From assembly GCA_047495785.1 (NCBI GenBank), contig JBLDXI010000002.1, positions 1,054,001-1,118,000 of the forward strand: a DNA stretch of 64,000 nt, given 5' to 3'. The notes beneath the pieces are model-generated. The model was not told where the DNA came from. It ran no database searches and saw only the letters and a program-made list of their open reading frames with translations. Numbering within the stretch: position 1 is the first letter of the stretch; each line of letters starts with the position of its first letter. The position numbers were made by a program, and so were the translations under genes. The stretch is from Lepidodermella squamata. Taxonomy: Eukaryota > Gastrotricha. Shown here in pieces: positions 45,381 to 56,040 of the stretch.

Positions 45381-46914
45381 TTAATTAGTCCAACAAAATT
45401 GATCATTTCGTTTTATATTGATCGCTCCACGGCTTTGTTTCAAGTGATAGCCAATCGCGCTGCTTTGATGCATGAAACACGTGTGGCCTTCATTAGCGAT
45501 TGATTTCGCGTAGAATTTAGCCGCAACATTATGGCTGCAACTCGCGAAGTTAGATAACAGTGATCCTTCTCGAACTTCTCCGTCTTGCTCCTCCTCATCT
45601 TCTGCGTTCTCCTCCTCCTCCTCGTTCTGGCTTCGAAACGGGTTACAGCCGGGTTGAAGACTGCCGATGTCGTTGATGAAGATATCCGCATGGCCGATTT
45701 TCTCGCCATGCCCGATGCATTTTGTCGAGTGGTAGACGTCGACAAGTTCAGCGTCACTTTCGTCAAGGCGCCGATCGATAGGCCGGCCGCGAAACAGGGG
45801 CCCGGCAGGGTCGAGGCCGCTGATTCTGTCGCACCGGATGCGATGCTTGTTAAGCAGATTTTGGCATAAAAACGCGCAGACTTGAGCGCCAAGTGAAAAG
45901 CCGATGCAATGTAGCTGGATGCTACCGCTAAATCCGGCCAATTTCGACAGCTCTTGGATGAAATCAGCCGCTGCCGCTCCAACAACCTGGACATTTCTAG
46001 CAGGACGGCCGTAATAGAACGCTGAGGCTGTTTTCATGGTGGCTCCATTTTGCCAATCCAGGAAAAGCACATTTTTCTAAAAAACAAAATAAAAAACTCC
46101 ACCTTAATAAATTATAGTTTACTTACCTGTTTATTTATCAAATTAGTGATTATAGGGGTGCTCCATGACGCTGTATTGCATAAAGATCCTTTCCAGCCAT
46201 GCGTGACGATAGTAATGGCCCTGGAGAGGAAAACTTGCCGAGCGAACATGTGCTTTTCTCGTTCATTTGTTGATGTTACTTTCAAGCTGCGTGATTTCAA
46301 AAATGAAGTCGCACCTATATTGAATAACCATTGAAACCTTTAAAAACTCGACAGAATGAGACTTACATTGGTCTGAGGTGCTATTGCTTGGGATATTTTG
46401 GCCACCCGCGAAGAAAAACATCGTTGGATCGATCGATTTTAGAGGATCGGCTTTATCAGTTGAAGGCACAATGTCAAAAGCACAGAAACTTTTCCGAGGT
46501 ATAACTCCTTCATTCTCCTCATCTTCATCGTGGGCTGTAGGCCTTGAAAAATTCAAAAAATTCAAACAAATATTAACAAATTATCGATCATTTACTCATT
46601 GTCCGCTTCGTCGTTGTTGGAAATTTCATCAGCGGGACCAGTTTCTTCGTTATGGTTATCATTGTCTTTTACGGCGTAATCCGTAGTTTCGGTTCGAGCA
46701 TCGAGAACTTCTACGGGTCTTCAGATATTACAATTATAACAATGAAAAAATAAAATGAGAGTGCTCTTAACCCATGGTCCGCTTGATCGGCTTCGTCGGT
46801 GGGACCAGCTTCGCTCTGGCCATCATTCTCCTCAGCGGCGTAATCCTTAGTTTCAGCTCGAGCATACAGAACAACTACGCCGATCAAGACGGTAAGCGAG
46901 ATCGTCAACTTCAT
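45381..46914 (-). CDS. Secreted pancreatic-type lipase 1, 441 aa
   Basis: Exons 46914-46772, 46718-46596, 46542-46367, 46314-46127 and 46076-45381 join in frame. The signal peptide is MKLTISLTVLIGVVVLYARA. Exons 1 and 2 encode two related acidic segments (ETKDYAAEENDGQSE and ETTDYAVKDNDNHNE), an apparent exon duplication found only in this paralogue. The lipase core has the oxyanion-hole loop IVTHGWKGSLC, the nucleophile elbow GFSLGAQVC, catalytic Asp in GLDPAGPLF, and catalytic His in SCSHNVAAKFY. A Glu-rich loop (NEEEEENAEDEEEQDGE) is inserted before the His. There is no C-terminal PLAT domain, as in invertebrate lipases and PLA1-type enzymes. First of seven tandem paralogues on the same strand. 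Confidence 0.88.
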
Positions 46915-47028
46915 TTCAGCTTCAAAAAGTGTGCTAGTGATTCTCTTACACCCAGCTAGCCTGTAACACACGTTTCCCATCTGACACCTCCCAGGTGTTG
47001 AAAAATGTTAGCTTTATTGACAACAATA

Positions 47029-48240
47029 TCAAGGGGTTTCCTTGTACCAACATTCTTCGCCAATGTCAATATTGATTACACCCAATTTCGCCGTCAAACC
47101 ATAACCAATTGGTTCGTTATCCCAACGGTAGCATTCGGCCAATTCCTGCCCACGAATAATCGACTTGGCGTAGAACCTAACTGCAACTTGATGGCTACAG
47201 GACTCTGCCTCACTTATAAACAAATTCCTCGCTTCCCTCTCGTTCATATTCCGAGATCTTCGAATCATCTTCATGGCTCTCCTTGCGGCTGAGTAGCAAC
47301 CGGGTTGAATTGAAAGAATGTCGTTGATGAAGACGTCAGTATGGCCGAGAGGTTCTCGTTGCCCCATGCAGGTTGTAGTATGATAGACATCAACCAGATT
47401 CGCGTCGCTTTTGTCAACATTTTGCTGGTATCCATTTTTCCGAAACATCGGACCAGCCGGGTCGATTGCGGACAATCGCGCGCATGTCACGCCAACATGT
47501 TTGCGAAGAGTCTCACACATCTGCGAGCAGACTTGGGCGCCTAGGGAGAATCCTATGCAGTGGATGCGGTTGTCTAAGAGTGATTGGGAAAGCAAAGCCA
47601 TTTGAACTAGGCTTCCAGCCATTGCTGTGCCGAGGAATTTAGAGTTCACAGCTGCCTGAGGGTACTCGTCAAAGCCTTGTTTCTTCGCACCCTCTCTCCA
47701 GTCCACAAAGAGAACATCTCTCTGGGTTCAAAATCACAAATTTCGAATCCAATGAACTAAAACAATAGGCTATCGTACATTTTGTTGTAAAATACCGAGA
47801 ACCATTGGGTTGATCCATTTTTTCGCGATGCAAATCCCACTGTTGAAGCCATGCGTGGCTACGGTAATCAATCCGTCGCCTTCAAAAACACGGCTAGCTA
47901 TTCTTAATGCTTCATCTTCATCGAAAAATTTGACAGCCTGGTGGTTTACGATCTCTGTTATACCTGCAAATCAAGGAATCGTAGTTTGTTGGATTTCTTT
48001 AATTTCTTGGATCTTACATTTCGAGGTGTCTATCTTTAGGTCAGGTTCCTGCTCATTCGCTTTGAAATAGTGCCATGTGGGATCGATTTTTTCTAGGCTA
48101 AGCGGCTTTCGAAAGAAACCTGAAATTTCAGCAAGATCTACTGGACAGACTTTGCTTATCTGCAACTCTGACAGAGATCTGCTGGGTAATATCAGAATGA
48201 AAAAGAGGCTGCAAAAAGGAATACTTGGTTTCATAGTCAT
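47029..48240 (-). CDS. Secreted pancreatic-type lipase 2, 366 aa
   Basis: Exons 48240-48018, 47963-47779 and 47721-47029 join in frame; a second Met two codons in (48234) is an alternative start. The signal peptide contains PFCSLFFILILPSRSLS. Catalytic elements: VATHGFNSG oxyanion loop, GFSLGAQVC Ser, SAIDPAGPMF Asp, SCSHQVAVRFY His. Both introns use GT-AG and sit where they do in lipases 3 to 7. The stop lies only 114 bases from the start of lipase 1. A fully conserved triad suggests an active lipase or phospholipase A1; lid and substrate cannot be inferred safely. Confidence 0.88.
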
Positions 48241-48727
48241 ATACGTAAAAATAGACAAGGTTTCTCTTAGCAGACAGATAAAATCTGAATAGCGAACGCT
48301 GTAGAGGCATCTGTTGCTGAATTTTAAATTCTCTAATTGAAAAACAAATAAATTCCCGCCAGTGTAGTTGGTGCAGCTCTGAGAAAAGTAGGAATGACAA
48401 CTTGGGAATTATTTTCGTTTCTATGGAACGATTGGTCACAAAACCTGTGGCACTCAGGTACTTTTGCCAAAGTTCACTTGCACCAATAGTTCCTAGCCAA
48501 TGGGTATTCCATGGACCATAAAAAGAGAAAAATTCCGGTATCAAGATCCATAGATCTTGCTAAGAATTCCTCTGGCGGAATTTCCTCGCTTCCAATCTTG
48601 GAAAATACTGCTCGCGGATGATTAGTCACGCGCTAATAATTCAAGTTTATTCCTACCAGACGAGACATGGGTTTTGCCGAGCTTATACGTTCTTTATTTC
48701 GTGTCAAATGACTAACAAAATCGCAAA
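48241..48727. other. Spacer between lipase 2 and lipase 3
   Basis: An open minus-strand frame (48128-48544) overlaps the exon 1 region of lipase 2, but no domain is recognisable. I see no supported feature. Confidence 0.5.
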
Positions 48728-49935
48728 TTAGTAGATGACTTCAGGGCTTGTAATCCAGCAATTTAAGCCGATATTCAACTGAACTGTTCCGGTTACGTCG
48801 TTGGACAGAAAGTAGCCAACATTTCGCTCATGATCCACAGAGAAGCATTCAGCAGAGTTTCTACCCCGACTTATGGATGTGACGAAAAATCTGACCGCTA
48901 CTTCGTGGCTACAACCGAAATTCACAGTTCCGCCGACAGACCTTTCAGACGATAAATCGGCTTCAGTTATTAGACAGCCTGGTTGCCGCTGGTAGAGATT
49001 ATTAATGTAAACATCAACATGCCCCAGTCGCTCCACCTGACCGATGCAGTAAGTTGAATGGTAGACATCGACAACCTTTGCGTCACTCGGGTCAACATTG
49101 TCAGAAGGCCCTGTTTGCCGGAACAATGGACCCGCTGGGTCGAGGGCTGAGAACCTCCCGCAGGTGATACCGTAAAGGTCCCTGAGGGTTTTACACATGT
49201 TCGAGCAAGCGTGTGCGCCCAATGAGAAACCTATGCAGTGAATTGCTCGAAGTCTTGTTCTTGGGACATTCGCTAGGTCAGCCATGTTCACCAAATGAAT
49301 GGCCATAGCTTTGCCAACAATTCTGGAATTTTTAGCTGGCTTTGGATAATCGACAATGCCGCTAGCTTTTGCTCCATTACTCCAGTCCAAAAATAGGACA
49401 TTTTCCTGGGAAATTAACGGTTTTTAAGGTTGATCAAGGACAAAATAAAACCTTCTCGCGCAACAAATCTCTGATAAGAGGAGTGCTCCATTCTTTCGTA
49501 TCGCAGATGCCGCCCATGAATCCATGGGTCGAAATTATGATTCGACCTCTCCCCAACAAAATCTGAGATCCAAACCTAGCACTTTCAACCAGATCAAACA
49601 TGCCTGCAGTGCGGTAGTTTGCAACATCCGTCACGCCTAGAAGGAAAGGAGGAAGATTCGATTTAAAGACTCGATAAATCAATGGGCCTGCATTTTTCAG
49701 TTGATTGGAGTTGGCGAAAAAGGCGACTTCTTTGGTCTCTTGCCTTGAATAAATACCAAGTTGGGTTTATATCTTCGATGATGTCTGGTTTATAGAGGCC
49801 TGCGGTTTTCTCGATTCCATCGAGAAGGCAAGTTGATGCTTCGATATCATTGATACTTGTATCGAACCGAAATCTACGCCGTTGGCAAGAAACAAGGGGT
49901 GTAATGCCTAAAAGAAGCAAAACTTTCCACAGCAT
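48728..49935 (-). CDS. Secreted pancreatic-type lipase 3, 368 aa
   Basis: Exons 49935-49692, 49636-49452 and 49405-48728 join in frame. The signal peptide is MLWKVLLLLGITPLVSC. The first intron (55 bases) must be removed to keep the frame, and its only fitting donor is GCAGGC, so it is a GC-AG intron. Catalytic elements: ISTHGFMGGIC, GFSLGAHAC (Ser), SALDPAGPLF (Asp), GCSHEVAVRFF (His). Intron positions match the paralogues. It is separated from lipase 4 by about 107 bases. Confidence 0.87.
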
Positions 49936-50042
49936 TGCTCAGATTATCTATCCTAGACTTTTCGAGCATTTTGAAGGGCGGAGAAAATAAAACATCTGCG
50001 AAAAATATTTTCCTGTAATTTATTCAATAAGTGTATTCCTTT

Positions 50043-51249
50043 TCAGTACCAACAGTTGCTATCAGTGTTGACAGTGATACTCCCCAGCTTGGCTTTCAGA
50101 TGATAACCGATTTTCTCGTTATTATGCGAGAAGCAATGCGGCATTTGATCGCTCCAAGCCACTGATTTAGCGAAGAATTTGATGCCAGCCTCGTGGCTGC
50201 AGGACAAGAAGCTGGAAAGGTCTTCCGCCGACCGTTTTACACGCTGCCTCGGGAAACGCGCTACTTCAAGCCCACCCGAGGAACGCCTCACCGCACAGCC
50301 AGGTTGTGAAACATAGAGGCTGTTCAAGAAAATATCAGTATGTCCTAATGCCTCAGTCTGACTAAGACACATTGTAGTATGGTAGACATCGACGAGGTTG
50401 GCATCACTCTTATCTATATTACCCCTGACTCCGTTATTTCGGAACAAAGGCCCGGCTGGTTCTATAGCCGACAGCCTCGCACAAATCACGTTGTGTCTTT
50501 CCCGGATGATCTTACACATTGCCGAGCAGACTTGAGCGCCCAGCGAAAATCCAATGCAATGAATTTGTCCGTTTAAATTCTGCTTTTCCACCCTGGCTCG
50601 TTCAGCATTTTGGACGAGAAAGTCGGCCATCGCAGTTCCGACAACCTTCGTGTTTTTCGCTGGCTTGATGTAGCTGTTCCAGCTGAACTGCGAACCTCTA
50701 CCCCAGTCCAGAAACATCACATTTTTCTAGACAGAAAACTTTGGATAAAGCTCTGGATCTAGGAGCTTTCTCCAACCTTCTGCTGGAGAATGTTGAGAAT
50801 TAGGGGAGTACTCCAAGCTTTTGTATTGCAGAGGTCCCCTTGAAACCCGTGAGTAGAAACCACGAATCCATCAGGAGCCGTGAAAATTGGCCTGAACGCC
50901 GATAACAACGTTTCGTGCTGGTAAGCTCCTGTAAATTCGAATGACGTGTAATTCGCCATTTCCTTAGCACCTGTGGAAAACTTAAGGTGATTCTAGACAT
51001 GATTTTCAAGGCTTTACACAAAACTGCCCCGGCAGTGAAGTTGAGCGATGATTCTTTTTGCCCTGCGGCATTGAAGATGTACCAAGTAGGGTTGATTTCT
51101 AGGATGTTATCTAAGCTAATGGGAATCAGATGCAAAATACCATCGGATATTTCACACAGCTCAGACGCCTGCCGTTTTGCTCGATGTAACGGCCTGCATG
51201 AAGCATGAAGAGCTGCGATAACCAAGAAAATTAAAGCCAATAAATGCAT
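50043..51249 (-). CDS. Secreted pancreatic-type lipase 4 (Glu at catalytic-acid position), 369 aa
   Basis: Exons 51249-51018, 50970-50777 and 50726-50043 join in frame. The signal peptide is MHLLALIFLVIAALHASC, and a possible dibasic site follows (HRAKRQ). Ser (GFSLGAQVC), the oxyanion loop (VSTHGFQGDLC) and His (SCSHEAGIKFF) are conserved. The catalytic acid motif reads SAIEPAGPLF, with Glu instead of the Asp of lipases 1, 2, 3 and 6. Glu can serve in some alpha/beta-hydrolase triads, so activity is possible but not assured. Another basic cleavage-like site (RQRVKR) lies in the loop before the His. Confidence 0.87.
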
Positions 51250-51365
51250 AGTTGAATTTGATGAGCTAGATTCGAGTTCTGAGAGAAAGAGATTAAATTT
51301 CAGTCGAACATCTGCTCGAAACATTATTGCATCAATTTTATTCATAGCGAATAAGCTCGAAGTGG

Positions 51366-52659
51366 TTAAAACCAACATTCCGAGCCTATTTTCAGGTCGA
51401 ATCTTCCTCTTTTGTACTGGTCACTGTGATAACCGAAGTATACCGTAGTATACGGGAGTTTGCTTGAAAAGCACTCCGGTAATATTTGCGTTGACATTAA
51501 AGACTTGGTGTAGTACCGCATCGCTGCTTCATGGCTGCACCCGAGGAAACTAATCACAGCCTCGTTTGCATTCTTTCTTTTCTCCAACTCGTGTTCGTCC
51601 ATAGGAGGAGGATTAGGTGGCATTATCTCGTCCATTTCCAAGCCCCGCTTTGTCATAGGGATGCAACCGGGTTGATGCTTGAAGACGTTGTTTATGAAAA
51701 CATCGAGATGACCAATCGGTTCCTCTTGGCCCAAGCAACTAGTCGAGTGGTAAACATCGACAAAGGTAGCATCACTTTTGTCCACGTTTCCCTCAGCGCC
51801 TTTGTTTCGGAACAATGGACCTCCAGGTTCAACGGCAGACAGCCTTGCGCAAGTTACTCCATGCTTCGATTTCATCTGTTTGCAAAGAGCCGAGCAAACC
51901 TGAGCCCCCAATGAGAAGCCAATGCAGTGAATTCTGTTATCAAGTAAGCGATTCTTTGCTTTGAAGCGCTTTGCAAACTTGACCAAAGCATCAGCAGTTT
52001 CAGTTCCGACAACCTTCGTATTTTTCGACGGCTTTATGTAAACGTTCCAACTGGCGAAAGATCCGCCACCCCAATCAAGAAACATCACGTTTTTCTATAC
52101 CGCATTGGGAGAAAATCGATTAGTTAGTTTCTAATGAAATCAAAATGTCTTGCCTGCATCATGAGGAAACTGCCGATAAGAGGCGTGCTCCATTTAGTTG
52201 TGCTGCACAGAGCAGTTTGGAATCCGTGAACAACAATGTGCAAAGGTCCACCGGAAATTTGCGAAGTGCGTGCGAAGTAACGCTGAAATACCCCGTTTAA
52301 TTTTCCTAAAGGTTTGCCATTAAATGGCTGGATAGCTTGGTTTCTGAAGACGACCTTTGCACCTGTGAGATAATTTGCTTGAACGTGTTTTCGATTCAGC
52401 AAATAGTAAACTTGCATTTTTGATCCTTCCTTAGGTCGACTAATATCGGCTTTCTTATTTGATCTCTGTGCAAGAAGAAGTAAAAGGTTGGGTTTATCTC
52501 AGCTATAGTAGCAGCTCCGCCGGGGACTAATCGCAGCAAGCCTTCGCCAATTCCGCACATGAAATCGTCCCCTCGCTTAACGGAAGATGAAGCTGCTTCA
52601 ACAGTCCTTGCAGCATCTCCAACAGCTAAAGAAGAAAGTAGCGCGTAAATTAGCAGCAT
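51366..52659 (-). CDS. Secreted pancreatic-type lipase 5 (Glu at catalytic-acid position), 393 aa
   Basis: Exons 52659-52416, 52362-52154 and 52094-51366 join in frame. The signal peptide is MLLIYALLSSLAVGDA. Both introns have GC donors (GCAAGT and GCAAGA). Intron 1 is 53 bases and reading through intron 2 hits a stop, so both must be spliced. Ser (GFSLGAQVC), the oxyanion loop (VVHGFQTALC) and His (GCSHEAAMRYY) are present. The acid motif is SAVEPGGPLF, with Glu and an extra Ala-to-Gly change. A Pro-rich insertion (PPNPPPMDEHE) precedes the His. Confidence 0.86.
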
Positions 52660-52844
52660 TTATAATTGCTAAGTTCGGAACTGAGAAATACGGATTCCAA
52701 GCTAACATCTGTATCTAGTATTCATAGGATCAGACCATGGCTCAATTCCCGTCTTTAACGACCACCTTAATTCAGGGTTAATGTGAGTCTCGAAAAGCTG
52801 TTACTTATGCTGTAAGTTGATTTGCTCCTCTGAATTATAACTCG

Positions 52845-53155
52845 GGGTGGATAATAGGCTGTGAACAATAACTGACCAATCATGAGAAACCAGATTCGGC
52901 AAGCCCTTAGCAATCTTTATTAAAACCAGAAATACTGGCCATTTTAAGCTCAACTTTTCCCAGTGCCTTCTTTGCCATGAAGTTCAGCATATTTTGAACG
53001 AGAAAGTCGGTCATTGCAGTTCCGACAACCTTTTCGCTGGCTTGACGTATCTATTCCAGCTGAATTTTGAATCTAGGATGTCTCCAACCTCCTGATGGAG
53101 GAAGTTGAGAATTAGGGGAGTACTTCAAACTTTCGAATTACAGAGGTTCAAGGCG
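52845..53155 (-). pseudogene. Chimeric lipase pseudogene
   Basis: Minus-strand fragments read STPLILNFLHQE (exon 2 end of lipase 4 type), then WNRYVKPAK and VVGTAMTDFLVQN (start of exon 3). They then jump to AKKALGKVEL, which matches the C-terminus of lipase 6, followed by lipase 6-like downstream sequence (gaaaccagattcggc, compare 53215-53229). The middle of the gene, including all catalytic motifs, is missing. The remnant joins parts of two paralogues. Confidence 0.75.
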
Positions 53156-53235
53156 GAGAGTATATTCGGAGTATATAATAGACTATGATAAATGAGACCT
53201 GACCAGTCATGAGAAACCAGATTCAGCAATTTTTA

Positions 53236-54416
53236 TTAAAACCAGCAATTCTGGCCAATTGAAAGCTCAACTTTTCCCAACGCCTTCTTGTTGTGAAAGC
53301 CTACATATCGCCTTCGTCTCTGAAGCCTCCTGCTGTGTTCAGAGTAGCACTTAGGCTGCAAACGAGTAAACAACAGCGATTTCGTGTAATATCGAATAGC
53401 AGCTTCATGGCTGCATGCTAGGAAGCTCCCAAAAGGTTCAATACTCAGCCGTTTCTCGACGCCATCCTCCACCCGCTTCGTAAGAGGTGCACAACCAGGT
53501 TGCCGCTTGTAAATATCGTTGATGAAAACATCAGTATGCCCGATAGATTCAACCTGGCCGTGACAACTAGTCGTATGGTAAACATCCACATATTTCGCAT
53601 CGCTTCTGTCCACATTGCCAGAGGGCCCTTGCTTTCGAAACAGCGGCCCGGCAGGGTCGACTGCCGACAATCGACCACAAGTTATTCCATACTTTGATTT
53701 CAGCCGTTTGCAGAGGGCAGAGCAAACTTGAGCTCCCAGTGAGAATCCAATACAGTGGATTCTGCTTTCGAGATATCGTCGTGTCGCGAGTCGAACCAAA
53801 ATATCAGCTGTTTCAGTTCCGAGGACTTTTGTATTCCTCGCCGGCTTGGCGTAAACGTTCAAGCTAGCGAAGGATCCGCCGCCCCAATCGAGAAACATCA
53901 CATTTTTCTGGAACAGAGAAGTAGCTTCTATAACTGTGAAGGCAATTGTATTACCTTCAAAAGTAGGAAACTTCCGATTAAAGGCGTACTCCATTTCGTG
54001 GTGCTACACATTGCAGTTTGGAAGCCGTGAACAACAATGTAAAGCGGACCGGGTGAACTGAAGAAAGGGTTTTTACCGTCGGCCTTAAAACGACCGTTCC
54101 ACGGCTGAAGGGGCCGGTTTTTGAAAACTTCCTTAGCACCTGAAAAATCGAGCTCAAACTGTCTTCCGACGCGGATGATTTTGGATAACTTGCATTTTTG
54201 GTTGCTTCTGAAGTCAATGTTGAATGGTTTCTGCTCTCTATGCAGGAAGAAGTAGAAGGTCGGATTGATTTCTGTGATGCTATTTGCCCCACCAGGCATC
54301 GATTTCCATACCCAATCTCCGAGTTTACACATAATTTCATCACTTCTTTTGGATAGAGATACGTTCTGGCCATGAATTGCAACAAAAATACAAGCTCCCA
54401 ACAATGGGAATAGCAT
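53236..54416 (-). CDS. Secreted pancreatic-type lipase 6, 359 aa
   Basis: Exons 54416-54194, 54139-53955 and 53907-53236 join in frame. The signal peptide is MLFPLLGACIFVAIHG. Intron 1 is 54 bases with a GCAAGT donor. It is a multiple of three and open, so retention is possible, but paralogues show that it is an intron. Ser (GFSLGAQVC), oxyanion loop (VVHGFQTAMC), Asp (SAVDPAGPLF) and His (ACSHEAAIRYY) are all canonical. An Arg-rich stretch near the C-terminus (SRRLQRRRRYVGF) is unusual. Closest to lipase 5 in the N-terminal half. Confidence 0.87.
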
Positions 54417-54499
54417 TTTCTTGAAATAGGATGATCAAAAAGTAGGCCGTAAGCGCCATTACAACATATGCTATGGATCAAGGATTAAATAATAGACTT

Positions 54500-55708
54500 T
54501 TATTGAAACCAACAGTTATTTCTCGTTTTCACGTAAACCGAGCCAACTTTATCTTTAAGGTGATAGCCAATTGTTACATTTCGAGTAGATTTGAAGCATT
54601 CCGGCAGTTCGTCTCTCCATGCAATAGACTTCGCGTAAAATTTCGCCGCAGCTTCGTGGCTACAACCAAGAAAGTTCGTTATCGCCTCGGTCGAGCGCTT
54701 CGATCTTGTTCTGCGACCTTTACCCGATCCGGTCATAGGTGAACAACCAGGTTGAGCCGACTTCAAATCATTGATGTAAACATCCGTATGGCCAAGAGCT
54801 GCTGATTGGCTCGTGCAATACGTTGTATGGTAGACATCGACCAAGTTCGCGTCGCTTTTGTCAACATTCCCTCTCGGTCCTTTGTCGCGAAATAACGGCC
54901 CGGCTGGTTCGATGGCGGATAGCCTCGAGCAAACAACACCGTACCGTTCTTTGATGATTTTACACATCACTGAACAGATGTGAGCGCCTAGGGAGAAGCC
55001 GATGCAGTGAATTCGATTGTTGAGATTCGATTTTTCAACCCCAACTCTTGCAGCCATTTGAACGATAGATTCGGCCATAGCAGTTCCGACTACTCTAGTA
55101 TTTCTGGCTGGTTTGACGTAACCATTCCAGTTAAAATGAGACCCGCCACTCCAGTCCAAAAACATAACGTTTGTCTGGAAAAAAAATCGCAGTATAAAAT
55201 GATTCGAAATTAAGGAGGATTTTTTCAAACCTTTTCCTTTAGCAAACTAAGGATAAGGAGAGGACTCCAAACTCGAGTGGTGCAAAGGGCTGTTTGAAAT
55301 CCATGAGTTATGAGGGCAATCTTACTGTTTCCAGCGAAAATTGGCTTGAGAGTTGCGGCGAGTTTATCTTTTTCGTAATCTCCAGAAAATTGGAAAGACG
55401 CGTATTTCACCAATTCTGTTGCACCTGAATTATAAAAATTAGTTGAACATTTTTATAGATTTTTAAGATTTTGTACAAGGAGGTTTTGGCGGTATTTTGA
55501 GTGAAATTGGGCCTTGATCTTGAGCGTTGAATATGTACCAAATTGGATTGATGGACAAAATGCTGTCGACCCCGCCGGGTAGCAAATTTATCAGCGTTTC
55601 GCCAAAATCGCAAGCGTCAAAGCCTCGCTTTCCCCGTCGCAATAATTCAGCATGAAGGAAATTGGAAAAAAATAACAAGATAAAGATAACCAAGGTTTTA
55701 GCAACCAT
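54500..55708 (-). CDS. Secreted pancreatic-type lipase 7 (Glu at catalytic-acid position), 366 aa
   Basis: Exons 55708-55477, 55424-55231 and 55174-54500 join in frame. The signal peptide is MVAKTLVIFILLFFSNFLHA, and a possible dibasic site RRGKRG follows. Both introns are GT-AG. Ser (GFSLGAHIC), oxyanion loop (ITHGFQTALC) and His (GCSHEAAAKFY) are conserved; the acid motif is SAIEPAGPLF with Glu. The loop before His has a basic site (GRRTRSKRS) like that of lipase 4. It is the outermost member of the array, and its stop is 83 bases from the start of lipase 6. Confidence 0.87.
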
Positions 55709-56040
55709 TTTTACGAGCGCAATAAATTATGATAAAAATTCCGAAAATTATTCCAGCCAAACATCACCAGAAGAATAAATTAAGCTACAAAACTTTAGAT
55801 TACGAGATAGACATCTGTCATCGTTTAATAGACTTAAACCAAAAAGGTGACCTGGGTTCAGTCTATAAATGCTTATTTTCGCTAATCCTTTTTGCCCACT
55901 CGATAAGCCGGACGGTTAAACTATTAAAAATATTTAGCTTCGAACCTTAAAAATGACATAAAAAAGATTAAATTCGAGCTTTATAAAACGACGTCTTATC
56001 AAAAAGTCACACCATTTTTCTTTCAAAAATTGAGATTTTA
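55709..56040. other. Spacer between lipase 7 and glycosyltransferase 2
   Basis: AT-rich spacer holding the lipase 7 promoter region; no supported feature. Confidence 0.5.

Noticed and set aside
48128-48544. 138-codon minus-strand frame upstream of lipase 2
   Set aside because: It overlaps lipase 2 exon 1 in another frame and shows no domain or signal.
45381-55708. Lipase array considered as a bacterial-type operon or horizontally acquired block
   Set aside because: Each gene has its own signal peptide, start and two to four spliceosomal introns at conserved positions, so this is a native tandem gene family.
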